Below are positions 12,706-27,242 of a stretch of DNA of 64,000 nucleotides, piece by piece. The first letter of the stretch is position 1; every line of letters starts with the position of its first letter. Under the pieces are notes generated by a model. The model worked only from the letters and a program-made list of their open reading frames with translations, did not search any database and was not told the DNA's origin. A program made the translations under genes and the position numbers. Origin of the DNA: Cichorium intybus (lineage: Eukaryota; Streptophyta; Magnoliopsida; Asterales; Asteraceae); the NCBI GenBank assembly GCA_023525715.1, contig CM042011.1, forward strand, positions 58,632,854 to 58,696,853, written 5' to 3'.

Positions 12706-14165
12706 TTAACAATTAAAAGACAAACAAAGTTTTTCTTATCATTGGAGTAAACTACTTTTTGGCTCAATAGTACACAATAATTAAAATCTACTAAATAACT
12801 TTTTGAGTTTAATGTTTTGCACAATTAACCCAATTTATTTTTATTTTAAATAGATCCCCTGAAATCCACTCTTAATTCTATTATGAGAGGTTCTATATCC
12901 TCCTAAAATATCATCCTAATTTTCTTCCTAATCACATGATCAAGACAAGTGTTAAAATCAAAAGAAGAAATTAAGAGAGAGAAATAATAGATTACATATG
13001 TCAAAATTTAGTAGGTTAGGAGGATGAATTAGGAGGATAAAGTAGGAAGAAATAGAATTTTCCTTCTATTATATTCTAACTCATTGATTACGTATGGTTA
13101 ATCAAAATTATTAGTACATGACAATCGTCACCATCATGAACAATATATATTTATTGCGCAAGGATCAAAGAGAGATCAAGTATGTTGAGTAGTCTGGGAA
13201 CCTTAGCTAATATCCCTTATGATGTGAGAAAAGCTATATCGTGAAATTGATTATTTTACGAACCGTTCATGATATTACAATTTTCTTTAAAAAATGTTTC
13301 ATTAAATTAAAGATATTCTTAAAAACAAGTGATCTATTCATGATAAGCATTATGCTATGGAGCATACTCTCACTGTGCATGCATGGTGGTGTGATGTGGT
13401 TGCGGGGCTCTCACAACAACACCACTCACAACAACACCACATACCTCTATGGTGTAGTACCTGTCCAAACTCAATTCAACGCTAGATCATCGAACACTCT
13501 TTTTCGTTTTTCTTTTTCTCCCTCCCTTTCTTTTCCTTAAAGGATATGAAAAATTAAAAGAGAGAATATTTTCTTGAAAAAAAAATATAAAAGATCATTA
13601 AAGAAGTAATATGACATGAAAAATGTAAAAGGATGAAAGAGTAACATGCCTATAAACTCATTAAATGTTGTTATTTTTCCGGATGCAACTCTTATTTGGT
13701 CCCTTTTGTGACTATAGTGGTTTAAAAAGGTTAAACAATTAGAAAACTTATAAACATAGGGAGGTGTGCAGTGTCCTAATACTGTATTTAGGCCAAGTTG
13801 CTGGAGAAATAGGGAGCTGAGGTGAGGTGTGTGTCACAGTCTATTAAAATAATACATAGACCCCCTACAAGTAAGTGTGTGAATAGAGTTATAGAGAGAG
13901 AGAATATTTCTTTTTTTGCTTTTTAGTGTTTGGTTTAGAGAGAAAGAAAGCACGCTTTGCTTGTTGAAACAAACAACATATATATTGGGAGTATGGTTGC
14001 GTGTTGAGACTAAAATGCACTGCCATCCGTGTTTGTGTTTTGAGTGAAAACGAATCTCTCTCTTTCTTTCGATTTCTATACTCTTTCCTCATTTTCGCTT
14101 CATTTGTAGTCACTCTTCTACCTGTTCATACCTATTGGTCTACTCTCTGCAATCTTCAAGATTTT
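12706..14165. other. Intergenic and upstream region of the Aux/IAA gene
   Basis: AT-rich DNA. It contains an imperfect palindrome (12890-13065, listed separately), CA/AC-rich repeats near 13420-13445 and a GA tract near 13890-13905. A TATA-like ACATATATATTGG lies near 13977, a plausible distance upstream of the Aux/IAA leader. No other gene is seen. Confidence 0.5.
12890..13065. mobile_element. MITE-like element with imperfect inverted repeats
   Basis: TTCTATATCCTCCTAAAATA and the following TCATCCTAATTTTCTTCC on the left are matched on the right by the reverse complement of GGAGGATGAATTAGGAGGAT and flanking bases, giving imperfect inverted repeats of roughly 40-45 bases around a short AT-rich core. 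Size and structure fit a MITE. The superfamily is not determinable and no clean target duplication was identified. Confidence 0.5.
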
Positions 14166-14171
14166 GAGACA
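14166..14171 (-). promoter_or_regulatory. AuxRE core (TGTCTC on minus strand)
   Basis: GAGACA on the plus strand is the inverted canonical auxin-response element TGTCTC bound by ARF factors. It lies about 380 bases upstream of the Aux/IAA start codon, in the promoter or leader. A six-base match can occur by chance; only its position before an auxin-feedback gene makes it notable. Confidence 0.35.
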
Positions 14172-14321
14172 CAGCTTTAGACAGCAAACTAGCCATAATC
14201 AACCAAAGATATTCCGTGTCTTTACAAATCCCAAAAACAAAAACAAATCATCTTCAGTTCTGTTATATTAATTTCGTAGGGTTTCATTACAACAGCTGGA
14301 CTTCTTCAAAGATGTGGGCAG

Positions 14322-14409
14322 GTGAAAAAGATCGTATTTTTCGTAGAATCGTAGTTAATTTCTTTTTATAAACCTCTACTCACCATCTTTATTCTTTAAT
14401 CTTTTGCAG
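14322..14409 (+). other. Probable 5'-UTR intron of the Aux/IAA gene
   Basis: GGGCAG|GTGAAAAAG at the left and TCTTTTGCAG|TGGGG at the right give a well-formed 88-base intron in the leader, ending 137 bases before the start codon. The inference rests on splice consensus only. Confidence 0.4.
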
Positions 14410-14546
14410 TGGGGTTTCTTTCTTTTGCTTGTTCATGCTTGTGATCTAAGCGAAAAAAGATAAAAAGATAGTTTTTTTTGTTGATTTCGTATCTGGGTTT
14501 GGAGTAAAAATACGATTTTTAAAGTTTCTTGAAAGAAAAAGTCGAA

Positions 14547-16391
14547 ATGGAAAGTGGGTATTCACGTGTGGATGAAGAGATACATCCTCAACTCTTGGAT
14601 TTGATTCCTAAAGAGAGAAACTGGTTTGTAAAAAGAGACGATGATCATAATATCGAAGGTCGATCAAGAAGCCGCCATGGAAATGGCGATGAGAAAAAGC
14701 TCGAGCTACGACTTGGCCCACCTGGTGTTGAAGATTGGTCTCTTTCGGATACACCAAAAAGCTACAAATCACCGGCAAAAGCATCTGCGAATGTCCCCAA
14801 TACCTCTCAGAAAAGGTACTATTTCGTAATTTCATTCACATTTTATCCCCCAAATTCAGAATAATGTTACAGATTTTGTGTCAATGGTCCATGCATGGAA
14901 ATAAAAAGAAACTTTACATATTTTTCTTTAAACATTTGCTTTGTATGTATCTGTTTTTTGGTTTAAAACTAATCGCTTTCCTCTTTTCGGGAAACTCACC
15001 GACTCATGTATTTTTTTGTTTTGTTTTGTTTGGACATTAACGATGGTACTCTGTTACTCTGTTGCCTTGTTTTTAAATTATTTTTCTCATTAAATTTCAC
15101 AGTATTTTGAGTGTGGCAGTCTGTTTATAACCAGATATTCATTAATTATAGCTTTAAACTTCATGGGTTTTTAAAAAAAATAAATCTTGATGCTAATATT
15201 GATGTTTTTACAAACATGAAGAAGTGCGCCTGCGCCGGTTGTCGGATGGCCGCCGATTCGGTCATTTAGGAAGAATATTGCAAGTAGCAGCTCAAAACAG
15301 GCACCTCCTTCCGATTCACAAAACGTCGTCGTTCCAGACAATGTTGCTAAAAAGGAAAAAACAATGGAAACTTGCCAAAAAGGTTTCTTTGTGAAGATCA
15401 ATATGAACGGAGTCCCAATCGGTAGAAAAGTCGATCTGAACGCTTACGATAGCTACGAAAAACTATCAACTGCTGTTGATGAACTCTTTAGAGGACTTCT
15501 TGCAGGTTTTGAATCGTTAAATATGTGTTTTTATTTAATCTTTCGATTCTTATATATAATAATAACATGGGTTTTCTTGTAATATGTTGTTTACAGCTCA
15601 AAAAGATACATCTGGTAATCAAGAACAAGAAAAAGCTATTACTGGTTTATTAGATGGATGTGGGGAATATACTTTGGTATATGAAGATAACGAAGGGGAC
15701 AGGATGCTTGTTGGAGATGTCCCATGGCAGTAAGCATCTCGATTTTGATGCTATTCTTTTCACTAATTAGTTTACAGACATTTATTCAGACGTTTTACAA
15801 GACGTTTTACAAACATGCAATTTACTTTCTTGCTTTCAATCCATTTAAATATTCGACAACTTGTTCTCTCATATCTCTCTCTTGTGCCCACATAAGTCTA
15901 AAAAGCGACAAAGTTTTTGGTTTTGTTTGCAGTTAGATTCCTCAACTACAGTCGCATATCATTCCATTTATTTAAATAAAGAATCATAAGATGCTTGTTG
16001 TATGGAAATTTGCTTCCTTTTTAAATATAAAAGAATATGATGTTTTTAGATCGAAAGATAATTGAGGTGACAACTCATTTTTGCCGCCTAACATTTCTTA
16101 AAAAAATGCAATTGGATTCTGATATTATTCTGTTTATTACATATTCAATCTTGAATTTTGATTAATAAATATTGTTTGTTTGGCATGTGGTTTGCAGCAT
16201 GTTTGTTTCTACGGTTAAGAGGCTGCGTGTTATTAAGACCTCTGAAATTTCCAACATATGTTGTAAGTTTTTAGCCTTTATTAATTATTAAACCCTTCGT
16301 ATTTATTAAGCACCAATTTATTTATTTAGGGTATTGATTATAATTTATTGGTTTTGCAGTGGGAAGTAAGCAAGTGAAGATCCGACATTAA
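14547..16391 (+). CDS. IAA: Aux/IAA transcriptional repressor (IAA18/IAA26-like)
   Basis: Nuclear, short-lived repressor of auxin-response genes. It binds ARF factors through its C-terminal PB1 domain and recruits TOPLESS through its EAR motif; auxin triggers its ubiquitination by TIR1/AFB. Five coding exons: 14547-14815, 15222-15505, 15597-15729, 16198-16262 and 16360-16391, all GT-AG, giving 260 residues. The exon-2 acceptor could instead be at 15225, which drops one residue. Visible motifs in order: LELRLGPPG (EAR, near residue 50), degron VVGWPPIRSFRKN (near 95), PB1 part one FVKINMNGVPIGRKVDLNAY with the invariant lysine, and part two GEYTLVYEDNEGD then MLVGDVPWHMF and KRLRV. The PWHMFVSTVKRLRV form and VPIGRKVDL point to the IAA18/26 subgroup. 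The first ATG in a GAAATGG context was chosen. No lesions were seen, so it looks functional. An AuxRE core lies upstream. Confidence 0.92.
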
Positions 16392-17309
16392 TGGTAATGG
16401 TAGCTGTGTGGATATTAAGAAGAGAGTTTTATTGTGTTTTAATTATCGACTGGCCATTTGGTAGCTTTTCTTTAGGAAAAGAGGAAGGCTTGTTATTATC
16501 CATTGGAGATGTAAAATTGTTTTTTCTGAGCTAAAACTCGTGGGAATGTGAATTTAGATGCTAGTATTTATTGCATCTTTTTGTGGTAACATTTTTCAAC
16601 GTCTATTATGGTTCATATTGTTGTGACAATGTCTCATGAGAGTAATACATGTGAGTTATTATGTAAGACCTGCATCATCGATATAGATTTTAGACATGCA
16701 TATTAGGATAAGGTATGCTTTGAGAAACCCCTCATGAAGAGTTCCAACGGTTACTACTCTCTAGGATCCAAATCATTTTTTCATGTTGCAAGATTGTTTT
16801 AAAATCTGGTCAGTGGTCAAGATCAAGAGATCGTACCAAAATTTAAAAGATGAGTACTTGTCTATAAATTCACAAGTTATAAAATGTTTGAAACAATGGT
16901 TATAAACTTAAAGTTAATGTAGATAATCGTCATGTCTAACAGCAGAGACATGGTGACCATGGACAATTAAAAGATAATGAATTGAGACGATCATCCTCAC
17001 TAGAAAAAGAAACAAGTCCTTCTCGACTCTGTACAACTAAAGGCACTAGGTTATCTTAAGCATACTTGTCTATTAGTTCACAATTTATAAAAAGTTTAAA
17101 ACAATGGTTAATTATAAGCTTAAAAGTTAATATATAAACCTCACATCTAACTGCAGTGGGCATGACGACCATGTACAACCAAATACACAAAAGATTTTGA
17201 GAATCTTAATGGACGAAGGTTGCGCTCAGTGTGGCTTCGTGCGATGTGATGACACTTGATTTCGAGTTGAAGGGGTGAACATACGTGTCACGATGCTCTA
17301 CTGAGATGA
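16392..17309. other. 3' flank of the Aux/IAA gene
   Basis: 3'-UTR and intergenic DNA. Weakly similar sentences recur around 16850-16960 and 17065-17170 (CACAA..TTATAAAA..GTTTAAAACAATGG), and GTGTGGCTTCGTG at about 17230 prefigures the repeat that opens the segmental duplication. No gene was seen. Confidence 0.5.
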
Positions 17310-17737
17310 AGATTAATGGACAAAGCTTGAGCTCAATGTGGCTTCATGTGATGTGCAACACTCGATTTCCAGTTGAAGGGATAAAACAGTAAAGCTCGAC
17401 TTTGAGTTGAGTGGACAAATTTTTTAGGTTCGGTGATGGATTTATGAACTAATATATGATTAATTTTCTAGGGTCAGAAAATACTAAATCACAAATTTTT
17501 GAACACTAAAGACCATACAAAGGCTAAGGGAGTCCGTATTCCCCAACATTCTCAAATCATAATGTCACATCAGTTTTCTCTCACTTCTATCTTTTCAAAC
17601 TCACAACACAAAAATTATGTATTTCCCAACTCTCTCAACCTAGAATACCACATCATCTTTTTCTATATTAAATCTAAATAAATAAAACTAAAAATAAAAA
17701 ATAACATTTAATTTAAAAAAACACACCATTACACACA

Positions 17738-17772
<35 letters not shown>

Positions 17773-17790
<18 letters not shown>
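17773..17790. repeat. (TA)n tract at left edge of inserted element
   Basis: A CA-repeat (about 17740-17772) passes into (TA)n, which directly abuts AGGGTTAGGATC, the tip of the inserted element. Copy B has only the CA repeat at the matching place (about 21112-21129). Confidence 0.9.
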
Positions 17791-17791
<1 letters not shown>

Positions 17792-18758
17792 GGGTTAGGA
17801 TCAAATACATTTAACAATTATTGTGTGATTGTAGGACTAAATGTGGAGCGTCCGATCGAAATGATCAATGGTGTTAGAGAATGTGATACTAAAACAAAAA
17901 AACTAACACCCATTAAAGAATAGACTTACTAAAACATAAAACTAATAAAAACTAACACCCAATTCTCAGAGAATGAACTTACCAAAACACAAACAAATAA
18001 AAACTAACACCCATTCTTAGAGAATGTGATACTAAAACAAAAAAACCATCACATAATATATATTCTTAGAGAATATATACGAAGGTATTGAATCACTTTG
18101 CCGGATAACAAGAATCCCTTCTGATTTGTTGATTGAAGTCGTCGACCATAAAATATATACCAATGAATGCCCTTTGTTTTGGCAAGGGGAAGGAAACGAG
18201 GAGTAGTGAACCACCAAACTTTTCCAAATTACACTTGAAGATTCTTGGGCGGGGATATCGCAATTACCAAATATTGAGGTTCCGACATAGCAATAATTTC
18301 AGGCATGTTTTCCAAATCGGTGCGATTTCAGGCGAGAAAACCGAAGAAATAACAACACCGCCGCTACCGGCCGCTGGTTGCTGACGAAGGGGCAGTTGGT
18401 CGATTGTAAGGATTGTAATCGAGATGCAGGTATCAGCAGCGGGAACGATAGGGAGAGAACATCGGCTGTTGTGGTTTGATTTCAGGCGACAAACACCGAA
18501 GAAACAGCCACACCGCCGCTGCCGGCGGTGATGATTGCTGACGGAGGGGTAATCGGTCAATTGTATGGACTGTAATCGGAGAAGATGGAATCAAATGTTC
18601 GATTTGGGATGAATTCTACGGTTTGGGTAATGGCTGATTTAGGGTTACATCAATTCCTTAATTATAGGGGTAATATCAATTTGTTTACAAATTCCCAAAT
18701 TGCCCCATCAAATTATTGGTCCTACAATCACACAATATTTAGAAAATATATTTAAACC

Positions 18759-18760
<2 letters not shown>
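17791..18760. mobile_element. Non-autonomous inverted-repeat element embedded in (TA)n
   Basis: Imperfect inverted repeats of about 41 bases lie at 17797-17837 and 18719-18759, sharing TTGTGTGATTGTAGGAC exactly at their inner side. The outer tip is AGGGTTAGGATC, flanked by (TA)n on both sides. The element is absent from duplication copy B. The interior holds a GC-richer segment (about 18330-18600) containing two roughly 95-base similar blocks starting near 18331 and 18483 (ACCGAAGAAA..ACACCGCCGCT). No transposase is encoded. The arrangement recalls the Micron-type MITEs known from rice, which are also flanked by TA microsatellites. Confidence 0.75.

Positions 18761-18763
<3 letters not shown>

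Positions 18764-18850
<87 letters not shown>
18764..18850. repeat. (TA)n microsatellite at right edge of inserted element
   Basis: About 43 TA units followed by a short GT run, directly after the element end at 18760. Confidence 0.97.
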
Positions 18851-18853
<3 letters not shown>

Positions 18854-19339
18854 TGTGTGTGGGATGATGATAGATGGTGAACCCACACCCCCCCTATCTA
18901 ATTACGAACCCGCATGGCGCAGAACCTTGGTATTATGGGTATCACACCCTATCTATCGACTCCTCCTCCCAACTTAACAAACAATAAGTAAGATCGTATT
19001 GGTGTACAATCTAATGATCCAATGATCAATCTATGTTCTAAAAACGATATTATTTATACAAAGATCTCCATTTGCGAATACAGACAAACTGATCTTCACC
19101 CTCACAATGAAACTTCTATGGAAAAAGATGATTTAGATGATTCATAAACCGAAGACTACGTTGATGATTCCAACTTTGATGCATATACAAGATAATTCAT
19201 CACATTAAATTCTTGCTGAAAGTGAAGATCGTGAAAACAATTATTCGTCATGTTTAAAATTGTTTAATTTTGTATAATTTTAGCTTGACAAATCATATTA
19301 TGTTATTTTCAAAAAGTTGGGGTTGTCATTGAAAGAGAG

Positions 19340-19410
19340 GGATTTCTTTCACCTATAAAGGAGGCTCTTATTTCACTTGTAAGACATCAAAGTATCAAGT
19401 TTTTCTTTCA
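19340..19410 (+). promoter_or_regulatory. Compact promoter-like segment (pararetrovirus/LTR-like), weak
   Basis: CCTATAAAGGAGGCTCTTAT followed by TTCACTTGTAAGAC is organised like the TATA box and leader start of plant LTRs or pararetroviral promoters. In copy B the same site reads CCTACAAAGG, losing the TATA core. No adjoining coding region is recognised, so this is an impression from motif layout only. Confidence 0.25.
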
Positions 19411-20588
19411 ATACAAAAATCCACATCTATCCCTCTCTTGTTCTCCATGTTCTTACTTTTTGATGTTAGCATAGCTCTCTTAATTTTAATATTTGGTGCA
19501 TGTCGATGCCTTAATTAAGTTAAATTTTTAGCAAATATGTGTTGTTGTAGATGAGTATGTCACTAATAATAACTGTGAAATAATAATGCTTACACTATAT
19601 ATATATATATATATAGACACACACACACACAATTGTAACTATTTAGAACGATATGATAAGATAAATGATCTATTATAATCACATTACTTAGTTGTCTCTA
19701 TCTCCGACTTGCGTGTGAATAATATTAAATATAATTCTCAATTTACTGTTATGTTTAACTATTGTTATGATTAAGCAATTAAAATTTTATTTATTCGGCC
19801 ATTTTTAAATTTCAATCATGATGATTATTTAAAATACAAACCTTTATTTGTAGGGTGAAATAATGTAATTTATAATTTTATGTTGATATCGATTATTAGT
19901 ATTATTGATTTATCATTATTAAAAAGTTATTGAAGATTAAAATTTAAGTCAAAAGTTTTTCTCTTTGAATTTATTTGATATTAATTAACAAATTTAAAAT
20001 GATTTGTAGAAAGAATTTAAAAAGTTATTAGAGTTTCAAATCAGTTTGATGGAAGAAACTTTGCCTATTTTTAATAGAATAGAAAATGCAAATGCATTGC
20101 ACATGAGATGTGTCTAGAATGTTGTAGAGTAAATATTGAAATATATTGGAGTTCATGTAAACGGAAATAGAAAATTGTAAATGAAGTGTTTGATGATTAG
20201 TTTGGGTCATGTGTAGTGAAATGACAATGTGTCTTTATTTATTTGTTAAAGCACCTCAGAGTATGCTTTTTGGCTCGATAATCTTATCGATGATACATCA
20301 CATAAGCCAAAAACATCATAAAACCATATAAACTTTTAAGATAAAATTATTATTTAAAATGTAAAAATGACTACAATGAAACCAAAGAAACTGAAGAACA
20401 ATCAAACAAGCCTAATACTTATTATCACCTCATAATTGTTCAAATGAACAAACACATTGTAAAATTTCAATAACGTAAAAATCCAACTCAATCACATTAA
20501 GAATCAAGAGATATCAAAAAGAGCTAATACGTTTTTGCGATTATATTGACAGTCAAACTAATAAGGAAATCAATTCATCATCATTTAA

Positions 20589-20700
20589 GGTTGTGTTTGG
20601 CAGCATCTGAATCATACAGATCTGAATGATTCATATGTCTAAATGAATCAGAGACTCTGAATGAACTGTCTCTGAATAAAAACATTTTGTTTGGTTAGAA
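20589..20700. mobile_element. Truncated hAT-like MITE fragment at the duplication junction
   Basis: GGTTGTGTTTGGCAGCATCT followed by several CTGAATGATTCA-type words resembles the ends of plant hAT-type MITEs. No matching inverted end was found, so it is a fragment. It sits exactly where copy A ends and copy B begins. Confidence 0.35.
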
Positions 20701-21772
20701 ATGTGGACGAATCTTGAGCTTAATGTGGCTTCATATGATGTGCGACACTCGATTCCAGTTGAAGGGATAAAACAGTAAAGCTCAACTTTGAGTTGAATGG
20801 ACAAAGTTTATAGGTTGGGTGTTGGATTTATGAACCAATATGTGATTAATTTTCTTAAGGTTAGAAATACTTTAAATCACATACTTTTAAACACTAAAGA
20901 CCGTATAAAGGTGGAGGGAGTCTGTATTCCCCAACACTCTCAAATCATAATGTCACACCAGTTTTTCTCTCACTTTTATCTTCTCAATCTCACAACACAA
21001 AAAATTTATCTTTCTCAACTCTCTCAACCTACAATACCACATCATTTTTTCTATATTAAAATTAAATAAAAAACAAAAAACAACATTTAATTTAAAAAAG
21101 CACACCATTATACACACACACACACACACTAATGAGTAAGATCATACTGGTGTACAATCTAATGTTTCGTGATCAATTTATGCTCTAAAAACGATATTAT
21201 TATACCAAGATCTCCATTTGCGAATGGAGACAAACTCAACTTCACCTTCACAATGAAACTTCTATGGAAAAAGATGATTTAAATTATTCACAAACCGATG
21301 ACTACATTGATGATTCCAACTCTGATGCATATACAAGATATTTCATCACATTAAATTTTCTTGCCGGAAGTGAAGATAGTGAAAACAATCATTCGTCATG
21401 TTTATAATTGTTTAATTCTGTACAATTCTAGTATGATTTCAATACTCATGTCATAAGTAGTATTAGTTTGACAAATCATATTATTTTATTTTTAAAAAGT
21501 TGTGGTTATCACTGAAAGAAAGGGATTTCTTTCACCTACAAAGGAGGCTCTTATTTCACTTGTAAGACTAAGTATCAAGTTCTTTTTTCAATACAAAAAT
21601 CCACATCTATCACTCTCTTGTTCTCCATGTTCTTATTTTTTTGATGTTACCATAGCTCTCTTAATTTTAATATTTGGTGCATGTCGGTGGCTTACTTAAG
21701 TTAAAATTTTAGCAAATATGTGTTGTTGTAAATGAGTATGTCACTAACAATAATTGTGAAACAATAATTCTT

Positions 21773-21774
<2 letters not shown>

Positions 21775-21841
<67 letters not shown>
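21775..21841. repeat. (TA)n microsatellite
   Basis: About 33 TA units. The matching site in copy A (19598-19616) has only about nine units followed by CA repeats, so this tract expanded or contracted after the duplication. Confidence 0.97.
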
Positions 21842-21845
<4 letters not shown>

Positions 21846-22483
21846 GTAACTATTTAGAACGATTTGATAAGATAAATGATTTATTATAATCACATTACTT
21901 AGTTGTCTCTATCTCTGACTTGCGAGTGAATAATATTAAATATAATTCTCGATTTATTGTTATGTTTAACTTTTGTTATAATTAATCAATTTTTTTAATT
22001 CAGCCATTTTTAAATTTCAATCATGATGATTATTTAAAATAACAACCATTACTTGTAGGGTTAAGAAATGCAATTTATAGTTTTATGTTGCTATCAATTA
22101 TTATTATTATTATTGATTTATCATTATTAAAAAAGTTATTTAAGACTAAAGTTTAAGTCAAAAGTGTTTTTCTTTGCATTTATTTAATATTACTTAACAC
22201 ATATAGAATGATTCATGGAAAGAATTAAAAAAGTTATGAGAGTTTCAAATCTGTTTGATAAAAGAAAGTTTACCTATTTTTTAATAGAATAGACAATGCA
22301 AATGCATTGGACAAGAAGTAAAGTATGTGTCTAAAATGTTGTAGAGTAAATATTGAAGTATATTGGAGTTCGTGCAAATGGAAATAGAAAATTGTAAATG
22401 AGGTATTTAATGATTAGTTTGGGTCATGTGTAGCTGAAATGATAATTTGTCTTTATTTATTTGTTAAATCACCTCAGGATATG

Positions 22484-24581
<2,098 letters not shown>

Positions 24582-24664
<83 letters not shown>
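24582..24664. repeat. (TA)n microsatellite, right of inserted element
   Basis: About 41 TA units immediately following the right inverted repeat. Confidence 0.98.
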
Positions 24665-24674
<10 letters not shown>

Positions 24675-25070
24675 ATAAAGTATTATTATTTTTAATAATA
24701 TATTATCATTAAGTTTTAAATTACTAGTTTTTTGGCTCAATAATCTTATTGGTGCTACATCACATTAAGCCATAAATCCAAAAAAAGTTTTAAGATAAAA
24801 TTATTATTAAAAAACGACTACGATGAAAACAAATAAAATTGAAACCAAAGAACAATCAAACAAATCTTATACTTATTTTCCTATGATCCTGGCAAATCAA
24901 ACCAATATATAATCTATTAATTATCACCTCATAATTGTTCAAATGAACAAACACGTTGTAAAATTTCAATAACTTAAAAAATCCAACACAATCACATTAA
25001 AAATCAAGAGAGATCAAATAGAGCTAATACGATTATGCCTTTATATTGACAGTTAAACTAACATGGAAAA

Positions 25071-25174
25071 CAATTCATCATCATTTAAGTATAGAAAAAG
25101 AAATCTGGAAAGCAAGAACAAACAATTCATCATCATTTAAGTATAGAAAAAGAAATCTGGAAAGCAAGAACAAA
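25071..25174. repeat. Two tandem copies of a 52-bp unit
   Basis: The unit begins CAATTCATCATCATTTAAG and is repeated exactly at 25071 and 25123. The first 19 bases also occur once at the end of copy A (about 20571), so the tandem copy arose at the right edge of the segmental duplication. Confidence 0.9.
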
Positions 25175-25340
25175 ACACGTATTGTTACTATAGTTATAAT
25201 CATTCATTCAAATTGCATTAACAAGAAATGAATACTTAAAATATTAAAACTTGATTAAGTTAATCCTAAAATAAGAAGAATGTAGGAAGTAAGGTGAGAA
25301 GTTTGGATTTGAACCAAAATTATTGAAATCATAGTTTAAT

Positions 25341-27137
25341 ACGTAACGACCCAATCATGCACATTCATTTATTAAATAATATCACAGGACAAAAAACTAG
25401 TCCTAATTTTTCGCATTTCATTTTTCACTAAATATTAAATTGGTGCATCATTTGGTGTGACAAAATAGTATACAAGAGTCATAGAAAATGTATTTACATG
25501 TACAATGTAACAAAAGGAATCACACTAGTCTAGTTGCCATGTCTCTACTTCACTAGAAAGTTATGTAATGCAAAAAGTCCCACTAACGTCATCCTAATCT
25601 TCATTCCATGAATAAATGTCACAGCACCAACCACAAAAAAAGTAAAACAAATTTTATTGTGAGTACATAAAATAATCATCAACATATCAAGTTTTAATGA
25701 CAATCATGGGAGTACATATCCCTAACAGTACTACAAAACAAGCAATTACCATTTGGGTCGGGTCAACCCCTTCACACAATGGTGTTTCTCAAGTGGGTCA
25801 TTCCCCAACCACCGAGGCAACCCTAATCATGTGATGATAATGAGTCACAATCCCCATCCACCAAGGGTTGCCATTAGCATAAAAAAATCCACCGCGGCAA
25901 GCCCTCATCATGGATACATGGACGTCCCATGTCCTCATCCCCAAAAGGGATGTATGTCTAGAAATACTCTCGACTCAAATTAGTCATTAACATAGGGATC
26001 TAGGTTCTAACTCAACCCAATTTCATGTGCATACATCCCAACCATAATGCTCTAACGTAACAATACACTTAATAATTTCAATATAACATGAATTGAGTAA
26101 ATTTGACATGTATCCAAAGGGGTGGGATATCATGTACTCACCTTGGCTTTGTTCACTAGCTAAGAAAAGTCTATTGTCTTGATCTCCCATGGTCTCTCCA
26201 CCGCTTTCCCTTGGAATTCTATGATCATGATTCCATATAATCCATATTAACATATAGTCTTATGTGCTTAAAATAAAAAGTACTCTATTACACTCATCTT
26301 AATAAGTGTTTGTATATCTTATGAGTTTATGACTTAACCCATTAAGTCATAAGTGAGGGTGTCCCAAGGAATCAATGTTCTTGGGTTTTCATCAACTAGC
26401 AATAATCTTACCATAATTTCATCATATGATTCAAACTCTAGAATTTGGGCTTTTTAAGAAACCTCATATATGTAATGGAACTAACACAAACAAAGCATAG
26501 ATTTCCAATTCTTACCCTTGTGTGACCAAATTATAGTGAAAGCCCCTTGAAATAAATCTTGTTTCCTTGATGAATCCACTCACACACACTAAAACCCCAA
26601 GAACACATATACACACTAGCTTTGGGAGGGGTTTTGAAAGAGGAGTTCTAGTGATTTGTGGGGTGAAAACCTACTTAAATCTGCATTTTTTTCGGGTGAT
26701 ATGGAGACCCATCGGGTGAACCCATCATTAGTTAAGCTTGAACAATAAAATGGCAGCACAGGCCACTATGTCGGGATCACCCGCCTAAGCTGTCTAGGTC
26801 GCATCACTATCCTCTACGTTTCATAGCGATTTTGAAACTTGTTTGAAAAAATCACGTCACTATCTTATCCACATCGCGACGCATGATTTACAACACTAAT
26901 TAATGTCAAATCCCCTACACACCAGACTTGGCAACCTACTTTCCAATGTTTTATACGTAATAGAAATGCACTACGGGATACATCGTGACCCTTATATGGT
27001 CATATCGCGTAAAAATAGGCAGAAACCTTCTGTCCCACAACATTTTGCTATCTCTAATACCCATATGGTCAAATTCTATTTCACTAACATAAGTTTTAAA
27101 CACAAGTGCAAATACATATTCAGGTGTGGTTCTTACA
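25341..27137 (-). mobile_element. Ty3/gypsy LTR, minus strand (3' LTR of truncated element)
   Basis: On the minus strand the LTR begins TGTAAGAACC at 27137, directly after a purine-rich tract (AAGGGGTGGAGAAAT, plus coordinates 27138-27151) and the polyprotein stop. It ends near 25341 with GGGTCGTTACG. Inside are a short repeat array (about 25780-25960) with CCACC..GAGGCAACCC and CCGCGGCAAGCCC words, and a GAGTACATG-type sequence typical of plant gypsy LTR 3' halves. About 1.8 kb. Its 5' partner and most of the internal region are absent. Confidence 0.7.
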
Positions 27138-27150
27138 ATTTCTCCACCCC

Positions 27151-27240
27151 TTAAGAGGATTCCATCCTCGAAATCGTGCCATAGTCCATAAAATTTAGGT
27201 ATCGCTTCATCTTCTCATCATTTGTCTCCCAAGTGATTTA
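27151..27240 (-). pseudogene. Gypsy polyprotein C-terminus, minus strand
   Basis: The last roughly 30 codons of a Ty3/gypsy polyprotein on the minus strand: WETNDEKMKRY then MDYGTISRMESS and a TAA stop at 27151-27153. The WE(T/E)..(D/E)EM.(K/R)(R/K)YP pattern is the chromodomain-like end of these integrases. It is cut off at about 27240, where plus-strand gypsy sequence begins. Confidence 0.75.
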
Positions 27241-27242
27241 AA

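Larger units (their letters stand above)
17310..20588. repeat. Segmental tandem duplication, copy A
   Basis: This block matches 20700-25085 in the same orientation. Shared landmarks are GTGGCTTCAT (17339 / 20727), GATTAATTTTCT (17458 / 20841), CCCCAACA (17540 / 20929), the TGGTGTACAATCTAATG word (about 19000 / 21150), TATTTGGTGCATGTCG (19490 / 21670), TTAGTTGTCTCTATCTC (19690 / 21900) and the TTTTTGGCTC..ATAATCTTAT block (20268 / 24730). By eye roughly one base in eight to ten differs. Copy A is interrupted by the element at 17791-18760 and its TA tracts. No gene is recognised in the unit. Confidence 0.8.

Noticed and set aside
24718..24728. ACTAGT as a Helitron end at the right border of the copy-B insertion
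   Set aside because: There is no GC hairpin within 15 bases upstream, so CTAGT alone is chance.
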